64,000 nucleotides of DNA from Pseudomonadales bacterium (GTDB lineage Bacteria; Pseudomonadota; Gammaproteobacteria; Pseudomonadales; Halieaceae): NCBI GenBank assembly GCA_024234815.1, contig JACKNO010000003.1, forward strand, positions 558,001 to 622,000, read 5' to 3'. Below are positions 40,852-50,136 of the stretch, piece by piece (positions within the stretch are counted from its first letter, which is position 1; every line of letters begins with the position of its first letter). The notes beneath the pieces were generated by a model that saw nothing but the letters and a program-made list of their open reading frames with translations, did no database searches and was not told the origin of the DNA. The position numbers and the translations under genes were made by a program.

Positions 40852-43729
40852 CCACCAGGGCACTGACCGCATTGAGATCTTCGGTTTCAGCGAAGATGGC
40901 GAAGGTGACTTTCTTGCGCAACTCGCGCATCGCATTCTCGCTCCGCCGCCAGTTTGGAAAGTCGGTGAAGGCGTTACGGATTTTCCGGCTGACATCCTCC
41001 GCGTTGGCTATCTGGGCGTCGAGCAGGGTGCGGTAGACAAAATAGGTCAAACCATCGAAAGATTTTTCAGCTTGCACCTTCTTCCTGGCCTCGTTACCCG
41101 CTACTTCCCGCAACAATTCCTCCAGTGCTTCGGCAGTACTGGTCTGGCGATTCTCAAAACTCTCCTGGACCGCCCTGGCACGTTCAGCCATAGCGATGAG
41201 ATAGGGGTCATCACTGCTTTCGTCTGCCAGCCTTTCGATGCTTTTGATCAGGTTGATGACCTTGGTGCCGTCACCGCGATTCTTTTTATTGATCAGTTCA
41301 ATGGTATCGGCATTGATCTCGAGGATCTCATCCAGGTGGCCAACGCCGTAACTACCCACCTTATCCTGCACCAGCTGATTGGTTTTCGCCTGGAAATCAC
41401 GATCCACCATCACGGTCTTGGTATATGCCTTGCGTACTACCTGATAGATGGCCGAGAGAGTTGCGTAGTCGTCAATGAACGGGCGGAGGAAGGCATCGGG
41501 CGAGATGATTTCGTAGAGCATCTCTATCTCTTTGTATTCCTTGAAGAACTCCTTTCGCCGCTCGGGATCACGGAAATGCTCAATGAGTGTGTCGACATCC
41601 TTATCGTCGAAGTTGCGCTCTATGAGGCCGAGGTAGGCTGGCGCTTTCGAGGCCATTTTGTTCTGAAACAGAACCTTAAGCAGCTGCAGGTCCTTGACGA
41701 TGGCGTTGATTTCTTCACTGTCGAAGGCTAGGGCCTTTTCCAGCTTGTCAAAGATGCCGACAAAATCGAGCACGAAGCCGTGAGGCTTCACCATTTCCTG
41801 GGCCTCGTTCTCATAGGGGCGGTTCACCCGGGCGATGGCCTGCAGCAGGGTGTGGTCGCGCATCGGCTTGTCGAGATACATGGCATAGAGCACGGGCGCG
41901 TCGAAGCCCGTGAGCAGTTTCTCGGTGACAATGAGAATCTTCGGCAGCTGGTCGAGCTTGCCAAAGCTCTTGCGGATCTGTCGCTCTCGCTTCGAATCGA
42001 GGTGAAATTCTTTCAGCAGGGGGGAATCGTTATTGCTCCGGGTGTATACGACATCGGAATACTCGGGCGGCAGGAATTGATCGAGGGCCTTCTTGTAGTG
42101 GGCGCAAGCTTCGCGGTCGACGCCGACGAGGAAGGCTTTGTAGCCCAGCGGCTCGACATTCTCCCGATAATGACCGGCAACAAACTTCGCTACCTGCTGT
42201 ATTCGCTCCTTGCCCTTGAGGAAATTTTTCAGGTTCACCGCCCGCTCAAGGATTTTGTTAAGTTCCTCGATGTCAGCTACGCCCTCGGCTTCGGCGAGGG
42301 AGAGAAATTCCTTGTCCAGGGTCTCGTGAGGGACGAGCATCTCGTTGGGGGCCAGTTGGTAGTAGAGCGGGAGCGTGGTGCCGTCCTCGATGCTGTCGGC
42401 GATGGAATACTTGTGCAGGTAGCCCTGATCGTCCTCACAGCCAAACGTCTTGAAGGTGCCCTTGCCGTAGACGGTCTTGTCCACCGGGGTACCGGTGAAG
42501 CCGAGGTAGGTCGCGTTCGGCAGGCCAGCCATGAGAAAGTTGCCGAGGTCGCCGCCGGTGGTGCGGTGGGCTTCGTCGATGAGGACGTAGATATTTGAGC
42601 GCGTATTGAGATCCGCCGGCATATCCCGGAACTTGTGGATCATCGTCACAATGATGCCCCGGTAGTCATCCTTCAGCAGTTGGTTGAGCCGTGCGATGCT
42701 GCTGGCGTGCTCCAGATTGCCCAGGCCGAGCGCGGCGAGGTTCTTTAGCATCTGGTCTTCCAGCTCGTTGCGGTCGATCATCAGCAGTACGGTGGGCTTA
42801 TCCGCCTCGGGCGCGCGGAAGAGCCGCTCCGCCGCCTTGATCATGGTGAAGGTCTTGCCGCTGCCCTGGGTGTGCCAGACTAGCCCCCGGGTACGAGCGG
42901 GATCGAGGGCGCGCTCAACGGTCGCGTCCACCGCGCCAGTCTGGTGCTGGCGCAGGATGTATTTGTTCAGCTCCTCGTCCTTCTCGGCAAAGACGATATA
43001 GTCCTTCAGGAAGGCGAGCACCTGCCCGATGGCGCAGAAGCTCTTCACCTTGGACTCCAGCTTGCCGACCTCCTCGTCCTTCCAGCTGAAAATATTGCGC
43101 CGCACCGTGTTCCAGCTCACCCCGTAGGAAAAGCCGATGGCGTCGGTGGCGGTAAAGAGCTGCTGCGACACGAACAGCTCGGGCGTCTCGCGGTGGTAAC
43201 GGCGGATCTGGTCTACCCCCAGGGCAATCGCCTCGTCCTTGTTGGCGTTCTTGCACTCGATCACCAGCACGGGGATGCCGTTGATGAGAAAGACGACATC
43301 CTCCCGCGTACCGTAGTGGCCGTTGTGAAAGGCCCACTCCTCGGTGACTTCGTAAACGTTGTTCACCGGATCGTCGTAATCGATCAGGATCAGATCGCGC
43401 TCGCGGTTTTCCTCCTGGTCAAAAAACTTGCCCCGGTTGCGCAGGTGCTCGACGAATTCCCGGTTGCCGTAGATGTCAGTGTGGAGATGCCGGAACTGGC
43501 CGAGCAAGGCGCCCTCGGCCTCGGCGTAGCGCGGGTTGAATTCCCGCACCTTGGTGTAAAGCAGGTCGTCAAAGAAAAGCGAGCGGTTTTTGGCGCGGTC
43601 GGCGGGTGGCACGGCGGGATCAAAGCCGCGCCGCTGCTCGGCTTCCTCGCGGGACACAATCGTCCAACCGATGGCCTCGGCGTATGCGAGGATCCGGGCT
43701 TGGACGGTTTTGTGTTCTCCGGGTTTCAC
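40811..43729 (-). CDS. hsdR: Type I restriction enzyme, R subunit
   Basis: 972-aa motor and nuclease subunit. The N-terminal nuclease part includes D-V-V-F-L-I-N-G-I-P-V-L-V-I-E-C-K-N (about residues 145-160, the D...E-x-K motif). SF2 helicase motifs follow: H-T-Q-G-S-G-K-T (about 283-290), L-I-D-E-A-H-R (about 385), F-T-G-T-P-V-D (about 413). The C-terminal helical domain binds the methylase. It should translocate and cut unmethylated DNA with HsdM/HsdS. The start overlaps the upstream Fic gene stop (ATGA). It lies about 5 kb from hsdS, separated by Fic, HNH, an hsdR remnant and an AAA gene, which is unusual. Confidence 0.9.
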   Translation of the reverse strand: MKPGEHKTVQARILAYAEAIGWTIVSREEAEQRRGFDPAVPPADRAKNRSLFFDDLLYTKVREFNPRYAEAEGALLGQFRHLHTDIYGNREFVEHLRNRGKFFDQEENRERDLILIDYDDPVNNVYEVTEEWAFHNGHYGTREDVVFLINGIPVLVIECKNANKDEAIALGVDQIRRYHRETPELFVSQQLFTATDAIGFSYGVSWNTVRRNIFSWKDEEVGKLESKVKSFCAIGQVLAFLKDYIVFAEKDEELNKYILRQHQTGAVDATVERALDPARTRGLVWHTQGSGKTFTMIKAAERLFRAPEADKPTVLLMIDRNELEDQMLKNLAALGLGNLEHASSIARLNQLLKDDYRGIIVTMIHKFRDMPADLNTRSNIYVLIDEAHRTTGGDLGNFLMAGLPNATYLGFTGTPVDKTVYGKGTFKTFGCEDDQGYLHKYSIADSIEDGTTLPLYYQLAPNEMLVPHETLDKEFLSLAEAEGVADIEELNKILERAVNLKNFLKGKERIQQVAKFVAGHYRENVEPLGYKAFLVGVDREACAHYKKALDQFLPPEYSDVVYTRSNNDSPLLKEFHLDSKRERQIRKSFGKLDQLPKILIVTEKLLTGFDAPVLYAMYLDKPMRDHTLLQAIARVNRPYENEAQEMVKPHGFVLDFVGIFDKLEKALAFDSEEINAIVKDLQLLKVLFQNKMASKAPAYLGLIERNFDDKDVDTLIEHFRDPERRKEFFKEYKEIEMLYEIISPDAFLRPFIDDYATLSAIYQVVRKAYTKTVMVDRDFQAKTNQLVQDKVGSYGVGHLDEILEINADTIELINKKNRGDGTKVINLIKSIERLADESSDDPYLIAMAERARAVQESFENRQTSTAEALEELLREVAGNEARKKVQAEKSFDGLTYFVYRTLLDAQIANAEDVSRKIRNAFTDFPNWRRSENAMRELRKKVTFAIFAETEDLNAVSALVDELFSLLEKANRR

Positions 43730-44808
43730 TCGCCCTGCCTATCGAGTTCCGGCAGATTGAACAGCAATGCTACCAGTTCATGATTGATGTAGTAGTTTTC
43801 CCGCCCCAGGCGTTGCTTGTCGAGAATGCCATCCTTCGCCAGCGTGTCCAGATAGCGTGTGGCGGTCGCCCGCGAAACGCCTAGATCGTGCTCCAGAAAC
43901 GCTACCTTGGTATACGGGTGTTGGAAGATGTTGTTAATCAGATCCTGACTGTAAAAACGGTAATCCCTACGAATCCGCTGTTTGTGCTGTTGCAGCAGCA
44001 CGCCGATGCTCTGCACCAATCCGCTGGTGTGGCGCGCTGTTGCCGCTACGCCCCGCAGCATGTACACCAGCCAGTCCTCCCAGCCGTTTGTGTCGCGCAC
44101 CTGTTGCAGGCCAGTGTAGTAATCCGTCTTGGTCTGGCTGATATAGCGACTGAGGTACAGGATAGGCGTATCCAGCAATTGCTCCTTCACCAGATACAGA
44201 ATATTGACGATGCGCCCGGTGCGGCCGTTGCCGTCGTAGAAAGGGTGAATTGTCTCAAATTGATGATGGATAAGCGCCATTTTCACCAGCGGGTCCAGCG
44301 GGCTTTCGGCGTGCATAAACTGTTCAAGCTCAGCCATAAGCGCCCCAACCTGCAACGGCGAAGGCGGTTCATAGACCACCGCCCCGCTCTGCTCATTTTT
44401 CAACACAGTGCCGGGTGTTTTGCGAAAGCCCGCGGCGTTGCCTTCCAGTTCTGCCTGCACCTCGAGAATAGTATTCAGCGTGAGCAAGCCGCTTTCCCGC
44501 ACCTGCCGAAAGCCAATATCCAGCCCCTGCGCGTAATGCGCCACCTCCTTGCTGATGGGGTCGGCATGCTGCGGCTGAATCTGGTATTTGTAGAGCGCAT
44601 CCTGCGTGGTGATGATGTTCTCGATCTCCGAACTGCTCTGCGCCTCCTGTAACGACAACGTGGAGATCAGCAAACCCTCATTGGGAATCGAGCGCGCCAA
44701 TCCCTTGAGCTCCGCAAGGTAACGGTGTGCCGGCACCAGCGCCCGCAACACGGCAGGCGTTTCCAGCTGCTGCGTTGGGGGAAATGCGATTGGGCGGTAG
44801 GCGCTCAC
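43726..44808 (-). CDS. Fic family protein upstream of hsdR
   Basis: About 360 aa. The Fic_N part carries the inhibitory motif S-S-E-I-E-N (about residue 48). H-P-F-Y-D-G-N-G-R-T-G-R at about residue 190 is a full active site. A winged-helix C-terminus with V-S-R-A-T-A-T-R-Y-L-D-T-L follows. The GTG at 44808 is chosen because AAGGAG stands 4 bases upstream; a TTG at 44850 would add 14 residues. It should AMPylate a target and may bind its own promoter. The stop overlaps hsdR's start (ATGA), so the two are co-translated. Fic genes are found in type I restriction operons elsewhere; their role there is unproven. Confidence 0.85.
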   Translation of the reverse strand: MSAYRPIAFPPTQQLETPAVLRALVPAHRYLAELKGLARSIPNEGLLISTLSLQEAQSSSEIENIITTQDALYKYQIQPQHADPISKEVAHYAQGLDIGFRQVRESGLLTLNTILEVQAELEGNAAGFRKTPGTVLKNEQSGAVVYEPPSPLQVGALMAELEQFMHAESPLDPLVKMALIHHQFETIHPFYDGNGRTGRIVNILYLVKEQLLDTPILYLSRYISQTKTDYYTGLQQVRDTNGWEDWLVYMLRGVAATARHTSGLVQSIGVLLQQHKQRIRRDYRFYSQDLINNIFQHPYTKVAFLEHDLGVSRATATRYLDTLAKDGILDKQRLGRENYYINHELVALLFNLPELDRQGE

Positions 44809-45015
44809 AGTTCTCCTTCTTATGGGCTTATAGGCACCGCAATTGCTCAAATATAGCCCTTTTTGAGAAGAATGCCTATTTGCTTCTCATTTTTGGCGTT
44901 TTATGAATTCTGTAGGAGTGGGCTATATCCAGGGGCATTTCCGGCCTTGAGCACGCTCGCAACACACCATCAAAACCAACCTAACTCTATGTTTTATATT
45001 GATATATTCATTAAA

Positions 45016-45035
45016 TACTGTATATTTAACCAGTA
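45016..45035 (+). promoter_or_regulatory. Predicted LexA (SOS) box before the HNH gene
   Basis: TACTGTATATTTAACCAGTA agrees at 17 of 20 positions with the E. coli SOS consensus (CTGT-N8-ACAG core; here CTGT-N8-CCAG). It lies inside an inverted repeat AATACTG / CAGTATT and ends 28 bp before the ATG at 45064, where a repressor would block transcription. Confidence 0.6.
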
Positions 45036-45063
45036 TTAAAAAGGCCACACAGGAATCCCCCCC

Positions 45064-46416
45064 ATGGACCAATTCCCTGTTCCCTCCACTCAGTCAGAGG
45101 CCCGCGAACTCACCACACTGGAAGACGAAATCACCGAACTCGCCGCACACCTCAACGCGGCGACCTACCGCTTGCTAACACTCATCCGCGAATTCGACGA
45201 GCGCCACGGCTGGAGCGGTGCGGGCATGAAATCCTGCGCCCACTGGCTCAACTGGAAATGCGGCATCGCAATGGGCGCAGCGCGCGAAAAAGTGCGCATC
45301 GCCCACGCCCTCAACAACCTGCCACAAATCAGCTCGGCGCTACGCGGCGGCAAGGTCAGCTTCTCCAAGGTGCGCGCAATGACCCGCGTCGCCACGCCAC
45401 AGAACGAGGATTACCTGCTGATGATCGCCAACCACGGCACCGCCGCCCATGTCGAGCGCCTGGTTCGCAACTACCGCGGGGTCAAACGCAGTGAAGCGCT
45501 GGAACGCGACCAACAGCACCACGCCCTGCGGGAGCTCAACTGGTACATCGACAGCGATGGCAGCTACGTACTCAAGGCACGCATGAGCCCGGAACAAGGT
45601 GCCCGCTTCGTGCAGGCACTCGATGCGGCAACCGGTGCAATCCATGAAGAACAGCGCAACGCCGCAGAAAACGTTTCCGCGGGAACGCCTGACTACAGTG
45701 AAACCCCCATCGCCGCACTCCGCGCTGATGCACTGGAACGCATCGCCGACAGTTACCTCAGCAAAGAAGAGAATGTCGTCACCGGCGGCGACCGCTGTAC
45801 CCTACATCTGCATACCGATATAAACACACTGCAGCAGGACGGTGACGGCGCAGAAGCCGAACTGGAATCCGGCGGAAGCATGTCTGCGAACGTGTGTGCG
45901 GAGACATCCCGCCGCCTGGCCTGTGACTGCGGCGTGGTGCACTGGCTGGAGGACAACAACGAGCCGCTTCACTCCAGCGCACTGGACATCGGCCGCCGCA
46001 CACGCAGTATTCCTCCCGCCATCCGCCGCGCACTACAGCGCCGCGACGGTGGTTGCCGCTTCCCCGGCTGCACCGCGCAACATCACGTAGACGCACACCA
46101 TATCCGCCACTGGGCCGACGGCGGCGAGACCCGGCTCGATAACCTGTTGCTACTATGCCGCCATCATCATCGCCTGGTGCATGAAGGGGGTTATGGCCTT
46201 GTGCTGGATGCAGCGGGAGAACCCGTATTCAACGCGCCGAATGGCAGGCAGATTGGCACCGCGCCGGATACGCGTTTCCGCGGGAACGTATTTGCGCTGA
46301 CCACGGGAAATGGGCGGGCGCGGGTTGAGATTGGGGCGCGGACGGGGGTGCCGTATTGGTGTGGGGAGAGGATGGATGATGGGATGGCGGTTGAGGGGTT
46401 GATTCGAAGGGAGTAA
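45064..46416 (+). CDS. DUF222 / HNH endonuclease domain protein
   Basis: 450 aa. The N-terminal ~280 residues match DUF222 (13E12 repeat): L-N-A-A-T-Y-R-L-L, G-M-K-S-C-A-H-W-L-N-W-K-C-G-I, A-R-E-K-V-R-I-A-H-A-L. The C-terminal HNH nuclease has R-D-G-G-C-R-F-P-G-C, H-H-V-D-A-H-H-I-R-H-W, T-R-L-D-N-L-L-L-L-C-R-H-H-H. So all metal and catalytic residues are present. It likely nicks or cuts DNA. It is the only plus-strand gene in this stretch and has a predicted SOS box upstream, so it may respond to DNA damage. A G-run (CAGGAATCCCCCCC) precedes the ATG. Confidence 0.85.
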   Translation: MDQFPVPSTQSEARELTTLEDEITELAAHLNAATYRLLTLIREFDERHGWSGAGMKSCAHWLNWKCGIAMGAAREKVRIAHALNNLPQISSALRGGKVSFSKVRAMTRVATPQNEDYLLMIANHGTAAHVERLVRNYRGVKRSEALERDQQHHALRELNWYIDSDGSYVLKARMSPEQGARFVQALDAATGAIHEEQRNAAENVSAGTPDYSETPIAALRADALERIADSYLSKEENVVTGGDRCTLHLHTDINTLQQDGDGAEAELESGGSMSANVCAETSRRLACDCGVVHWLEDNNEPLHSSALDIGRRTRSIPPAIRRALQRRDGGCRFPGCTAQHHVDAHHIRHWADGGETRLDNLLLLCRHHHRLVHEGGYGLVLDAAGEPVFNAPNGRQIGTAPDTRFRGNVFALTTGNGRARVEIGARTGVPYWCGERMDDGMAVEGLIRRE

Positions 46417-46435
46417 GGGAGCTTTTTGTTGATGG

Positions 46436-46609
46436 TTAGGCTGGGTGGGGTGCCCTCGGCATCAAAGTAGCACGGGCTGCGGACGGCATGCCCAGATCAA
46501 ACCCGCATCGCTGCTCGGCTTCCTCGCGGGACACAATCGTCCGATCGATGGCCTCGGCGTATTCGAGGATTCGGACTAGGACGGTTTTGTGTTCTTCTGG
46601 AATGGGCAT
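46436..46609 (-). pseudogene. hsdR: 5' remnant of a second hsdR gene
   Basis: 57 codons: E-E-H-K-T-V-L-V-R-I-L-E-Y-A-E-A-I, then T-I-V-S-R-E-E-A-E-Q-R-C-G-F-D. This closely follows the first ~40 residues of the intact hsdR product (E-H-K-T-V-Q-A-R-I-L-A-Y-A-E-A-I ...). It breaks off after G-F-D and ends at an unrelated stop. It begins 15 bp after the AAA gene, as a true hsdR would, so the original order was hsdM-hsdS-AAA-hsdR. The rest was lost or replaced when the HNH/Fic/hsdR block came in. Confidence 0.75.
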
Positions 46610-46624
46610 TTTAGTTCGTTTCTT

Positions 46625-48922
46625 CTATGGCCGTTTTGCGAAAGCCAATGTCCGCCGAACAAATCCCTCAAGCTGGGTGATATTGATGACTTCCGTCTCC
46701 CAAGCGGCGTTTGTATCGTGGTGGAACAGATTCCCATAGTCCACAATGTCCCTGAGTTCGTCGATGTCCGCCTGTGACAGAATCTCCTGGGGAGTGCCCA
46801 CCCGTCCAACACACAATCCGCGGAACGGCCCTAGAAGTGTGCCCGCAGGAAAATACTCTGGATAAGCTACTCGGCAAAATGCCTCAAGGCATGGCCGAAT
46901 AGCAGTGGCAACCTCGCGCTCATTTTGGCCACCGTGGGTCAAAAATGCCCGCAACGCCTCGTGTCTTCGGTCGTTCTCAGTCTCTGAATCAGCATTGACA
47001 TCCCATGCAATGATTGTGGAACCACTTCCCTGTCTTACGACTTGAAGCGCTGCCGCCTGCGCAGGCGTTGCGCTCTCCCAAATCCTGCACAGAAACGGTT
47101 TACTGTGAGACAGAATAACCACTTGAGCAACCTGAGTGAGTAATCGCCTAACCTCTTGGACGGTGGTTAGCGATCGGTGCTCATCTAGACTCGACACCGG
47201 ATCATCGATGACAACCACCCGGTTCGCTCGGTTGGAATCCAACTCGACTGACGCAAGGAAGAATGCGACGGCTAGGGTATTTCGGTCGCCAGCACTCAAG
47301 ACATTCTTGAAAGAATGGTCTCCCGGCCTCGGGTTGCCGCCGCCAACCGTCACGGGCGTATTATTGACCACGACATTGTATGTACAGGCCGGGCCACCGC
47401 GTGTGTTTACAGGCTGAACACTGGCCACGTGATATCCGGCATTGAACCGTTGAAGGTATCTGTTGATTGCTACCTCGTATGCTGGAAACACCTGAGTCCG
47501 ATACTGAGCAAGAGCCTGGCTGACTTGATCCCGCTGCTGTTCGGTCCCCGCCTTTGCCTGCTTTTCGTTGAGGTAACTTTGACACAGGGCATCAGTCGCA
47601 GGCATGTGGCGCGCCTTCGTTGCCTTGAGTCGGCCAAGCGCTGCCGCAATTGTCGAAGTATTCGCTGTGGCGGCACGCTGCTTGATCGCGGCAATCGTCT
47701 GGTTCGCGGCTATGATTCGTTGGTTTAGTGCGGCGATTTCACTCCGTCTATCATTGTAGGAATCGACCGCCAATCGGGTTTCATTCGGAACAGCGACGAC
47801 ATCCAACGGGGCTGCCCTTTTTTGTTCGAATAGATCGGTGATTTGTTCTCGAACTACGTTCCAATCAGCTGTTAGGGCAGGGGAATCGATACTGATTTCG
47901 GGAAGCTCCCCGAATACTGACCAAAAACCCAGTCGTTCTACCAACGCCCGAACTGAACGTTCGAAGGGAAGTGCAGCCGCCGCAGGATGAGTCTGATTGA
48001 AACCAGTCTCAGCGTCGCGGATGGTTTGCTGATGGGCACGGTAGGCTTCGCTGAAAAATGCGCGGTAGTGAGCAATCACTGGAGAAGCAGAAAGGTCCTG
48101 AGCACAGAAAACGCAGGTATTTTCTCCTGTTTCGGTAACGGCACTCTGGAGTGCCATGCCCTCCGCAACCCATTTCTCGGAATTACCACCGATACTCCGC
48201 AAGTGTGCTTGGACGCGCGCGGCAGCGGCAGCATCAAGATCAGGCAACCCAGAAACCAAAACGGCCTCGATTGCAGCAAAGTCAATTTCTGGAAGGTCTA
48301 ACAGAGGTAGGTCTGGCGTGTTTCGAATCGGTTCTTGTTGACCGCTCGCGGCCAGGTTCTGCTCAGCCAACTGAATTTCTCGGTCGATATTGTCATTGGC
48401 CACCAATGCGCAAAAATCATCCGCCGAGAGTGTTCCGCGCTCGCTGGCTGGAATGAGGTTACTACGGCGTCGAAGTTCTGCGTTGTGCTGCTCGATCTGG
48501 GCAATGATAGCTTGGAGTTGTTGGTTCAACGCAACTCCTTGTGACCCCAAGATTAACTCGTGCAGGTTTTGCCGATGATCACTCCCAACAACGAGTCCTG
48601 AGTAGACGTTCTGATCTACGAAAACATCATCGAAAATCAGCACATCCGGCAGAGTGCGACTCCAAGCATCATTCTGGAACATTGCATCCGGCGGGCCTCC
48701 AGTGCAGGCTACAATGACATGCGGCGGATGCTGGGCCGCGAGCCTTCGTCGTTCGATGATCGGGATTGGGTCCCCGGTCGCAAGAGACCTCAGAATTGCG
48801 GAGAGGGTGGTCTTCCCACGCCCGTTCTCCGCATAAATCAAAGTCAGCGGAGCGAACTGGGACGTATTCGTGACGGAATCAAATTGGCCGATATTTCTGA
48901 TTAAATTGAGGCTGGTTATCAT
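46625..48922 (-). CDS. AAA family ATPase with zinc-hook-like CxxC, in type I restriction operon
   Basis: 765 aa, AAA_13-like. Walker A Y-A-E-N-G-R-G-K-T-T-L-S is at about residues 30-41. The middle region is coiled-coil, and C-V-F-C at 270-273 resembles the zinc hook of Rad50/RloC proteins. The signature region K-N-V-L-S-A-G-D-R-N-T-L lies near 545, and Walker B with D-loop (V-V-V-I-D-D-P-V-S-S-L-D) is near 570-580. The ~150-residue tail (F-L-T-H-G-G-Q-N-E-R-E-V and on) is not a nuclease I can name. The gene lies between hsdS (4-base overlap) and the hsdR remnant, like prrC/rloC guardians of restriction systems. Its effector, if any, is unknown. Confidence 0.75.
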   Translation of the reverse strand: MITSLNLIRNIGQFDSVTNTSQFAPLTLIYAENGRGKTTLSAILRSLATGDPIPIIERRRLAAQHPPHVIVACTGGPPDAMFQNDAWSRTLPDVLIFDDVFVDQNVYSGLVVGSDHRQNLHELILGSQGVALNQQLQAIIAQIEQHNAELRRRSNLIPASERGTLSADDFCALVANDNIDREIQLAEQNLAASGQQEPIRNTPDLPLLDLPEIDFAAIEAVLVSGLPDLDAAAAARVQAHLRSIGGNSEKWVAEGMALQSAVTETGENTCVFCAQDLSASPVIAHYRAFFSEAYRAHQQTIRDAETGFNQTHPAAAALPFERSVRALVERLGFWSVFGELPEISIDSPALTADWNVVREQITDLFEQKRAAPLDVVAVPNETRLAVDSYNDRRSEIAALNQRIIAANQTIAAIKQRAATANTSTIAAALGRLKATKARHMPATDALCQSYLNEKQAKAGTEQQRDQVSQALAQYRTQVFPAYEVAINRYLQRFNAGYHVASVQPVNTRGGPACTYNVVVNNTPVTVGGGNPRPGDHSFKNVLSAGDRNTLAVAFFLASVELDSNRANRVVVIDDPVSSLDEHRSLTTVQEVRRLLTQVAQVVILSHSKPFLCRIWESATPAQAAALQVVRQGSGSTIIAWDVNADSETENDRRHEALRAFLTHGGQNEREVATAIRPCLEAFCRVAYPEYFPAGTLLGPFRGLCVGRVGTPQEILSQADIDELRDIVDYGNLFHHDTNAAWETEVINITQLEGFVRRTLAFAKRP

Positions 48923-50136
48923 CGGTTGGCTGCAGTGGTTGATGTGGAAAATTCCAGCGTGTGAACACGTGTCTTCGCGGTCATCAGTTCGTGAAGGAGG
49001 GTGCGGAAGAGGTCTTGAAGCGCAGATTGTTTCTGAACGGCGGCGCTCAACTTCTCGTCAATCGTGGCAAACGCTTCGATGATCATGACTTGCGTTTCCT
49101 GGTCGGGATAAAACACAGGCAAGCGTTGCATCACACTATTGTTAAGGTTGGGCATTATCGCGCCCGCTGCATGGGAATACAGCCATTTCACGAGCCGATC
49201 TGTGGCAAAGTAGAGGGCCAAGAATCGATTGTCGATGAAGGGCTTGCAGGCCCGGACAAGAAAGCAGCCGGTTCCACAAAGCCAGGTTTCCTCTGCTTCA
49301 CTGACCAAGCCCTGTCGACCAATCTCTCCCCGGCGGGCGAACAGAATATCAAACTTCCGAAGGCGGTGTTTCCCAAGTCGCTGCGCAACCTCTTCGCTGA
49401 CGCGAGGAACCTTTTCGTGATTGATACGGTTCCCCGCGAGGTGAGTTGGGTTTACCACCGCAATACCCTCTTCCTGATATTCGTGTTTGTGGAGTTGGCT
49501 CCCAAACGGCCCCGTTTGAAGGGCCCCATCGGGCTTCTCACAAAGTTCGCCCAATGTGATCGGCGTCCAGCTTTCGGGGACGGGACCGATTTCGGTTTGT
49601 TTTTGGGGTTCGTTACGGAGGCCTTCGGTGAAGAGCTTATGCATGAGGGCCTTTTTCAGCTCGGTGGTGGTTTGTATGATTCGTTCCTGGGCTTCGATTG
49701 CCCGCTGTACTGTTGAAAGGATGTGGGCGATTTTCTTTTGCTCGGGGAGTTTTGGCGGAAGACACACCAGTTCCATGTAGGCCATTTCACGATTCAAACC
49801 CGGAACGCCAACGTCGCCAATAATCCGTGTTAGATCAATGTGGCAGAGAAGGTAGAACAAGAAATCTAGATCCGTATCAGGCGCGTCTTCTCCAGTGACG
49901 TAGAATGTTGTATCGATCGGGCAAAAGGGGCCTTGCGATCGGTGAACACGCCCTGCCGATCCCTTACGCCCAACTATCAAACCTGGCACATCAACAGTCG
50001 CTTTATTGTTCGACCCTACGATCCCATTAGAACCGTAAACTGGAATATCGCCATCGACACGGCTCTTCACCGGCAGACTTTTCCCGTAGTTCAGTTGGAG
50101 AATATCTCCGAGGCGTTTTACTGGCCAGTCACTCAT
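48919..50136 (-). CDS. hsdS: Type I restriction enzyme, S (specificity) subunit
   Basis: 405 aa with two target-recognition domains in tandem. The first begins at the N-terminus (W-P-V-K-R-L-G-D-I-L-Q-L-N-Y-G), with the family-typical helix linker L-P-P-K-L-P-E-Q-K-K-I-A-H-I-L. The second starts at about residue 190 (P-E-S-W-T-P-I-T-L-G-E-L) and ends with a similar helix (F-A-T-I-D-E-K-L-S-A-A). It sets which bipartite DNA site is modified. Overlaps hsdM and the AAA gene by 4 bases at either end, indicating one operon. Confidence 0.9.
   Translation of the reverse strand: MSDWPVKRLGDILQLNYGKSLPVKSRVDGDIPVYGSNGIVGSNNKATVDVPGLIVGRKGSAGRVHRSQGPFCPIDTTFYVTGEDAPDTDLDFLFYLLCHIDLTRIIGDVGVPGLNREMAYMELVCLPPKLPEQKKIAHILSTVQRAIEAQERIIQTTTELKKALMHKLFTEGLRNEPQKQTEIGPVPESWTPITLGELCEKPDGALQTGPFGSQLHKHEYQEEGIAVVNPTHLAGNRINHEKVPRVSEEVAQRLGKHRLRKFDILFARRGEIGRQGLVSEAEETWLCGTGCFLVRACKPFIDNRFLALYFATDRLVKWLYSHAAGAIMPNLNNSVMQRLPVFYPDQETQVMIIEAFATIDEKLSAAVQKQSALQDLFRTLLHELMTAKTRVHTLEFSTSTTAANR

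Noticed and set aside
45615..46090. Frames in the HNH gene on other strands
   Set aside because: Short, Arg/Pro-rich, and nested inside a gene with all HNH residues.
46625..48922. AAA protein as a PrrC/RloC anticodon nuclease
   Set aside because: Context and CxxC fit, but I do not see the nuclease Arg-Glu-His arrangement in the tail, so only the ATPase is called.
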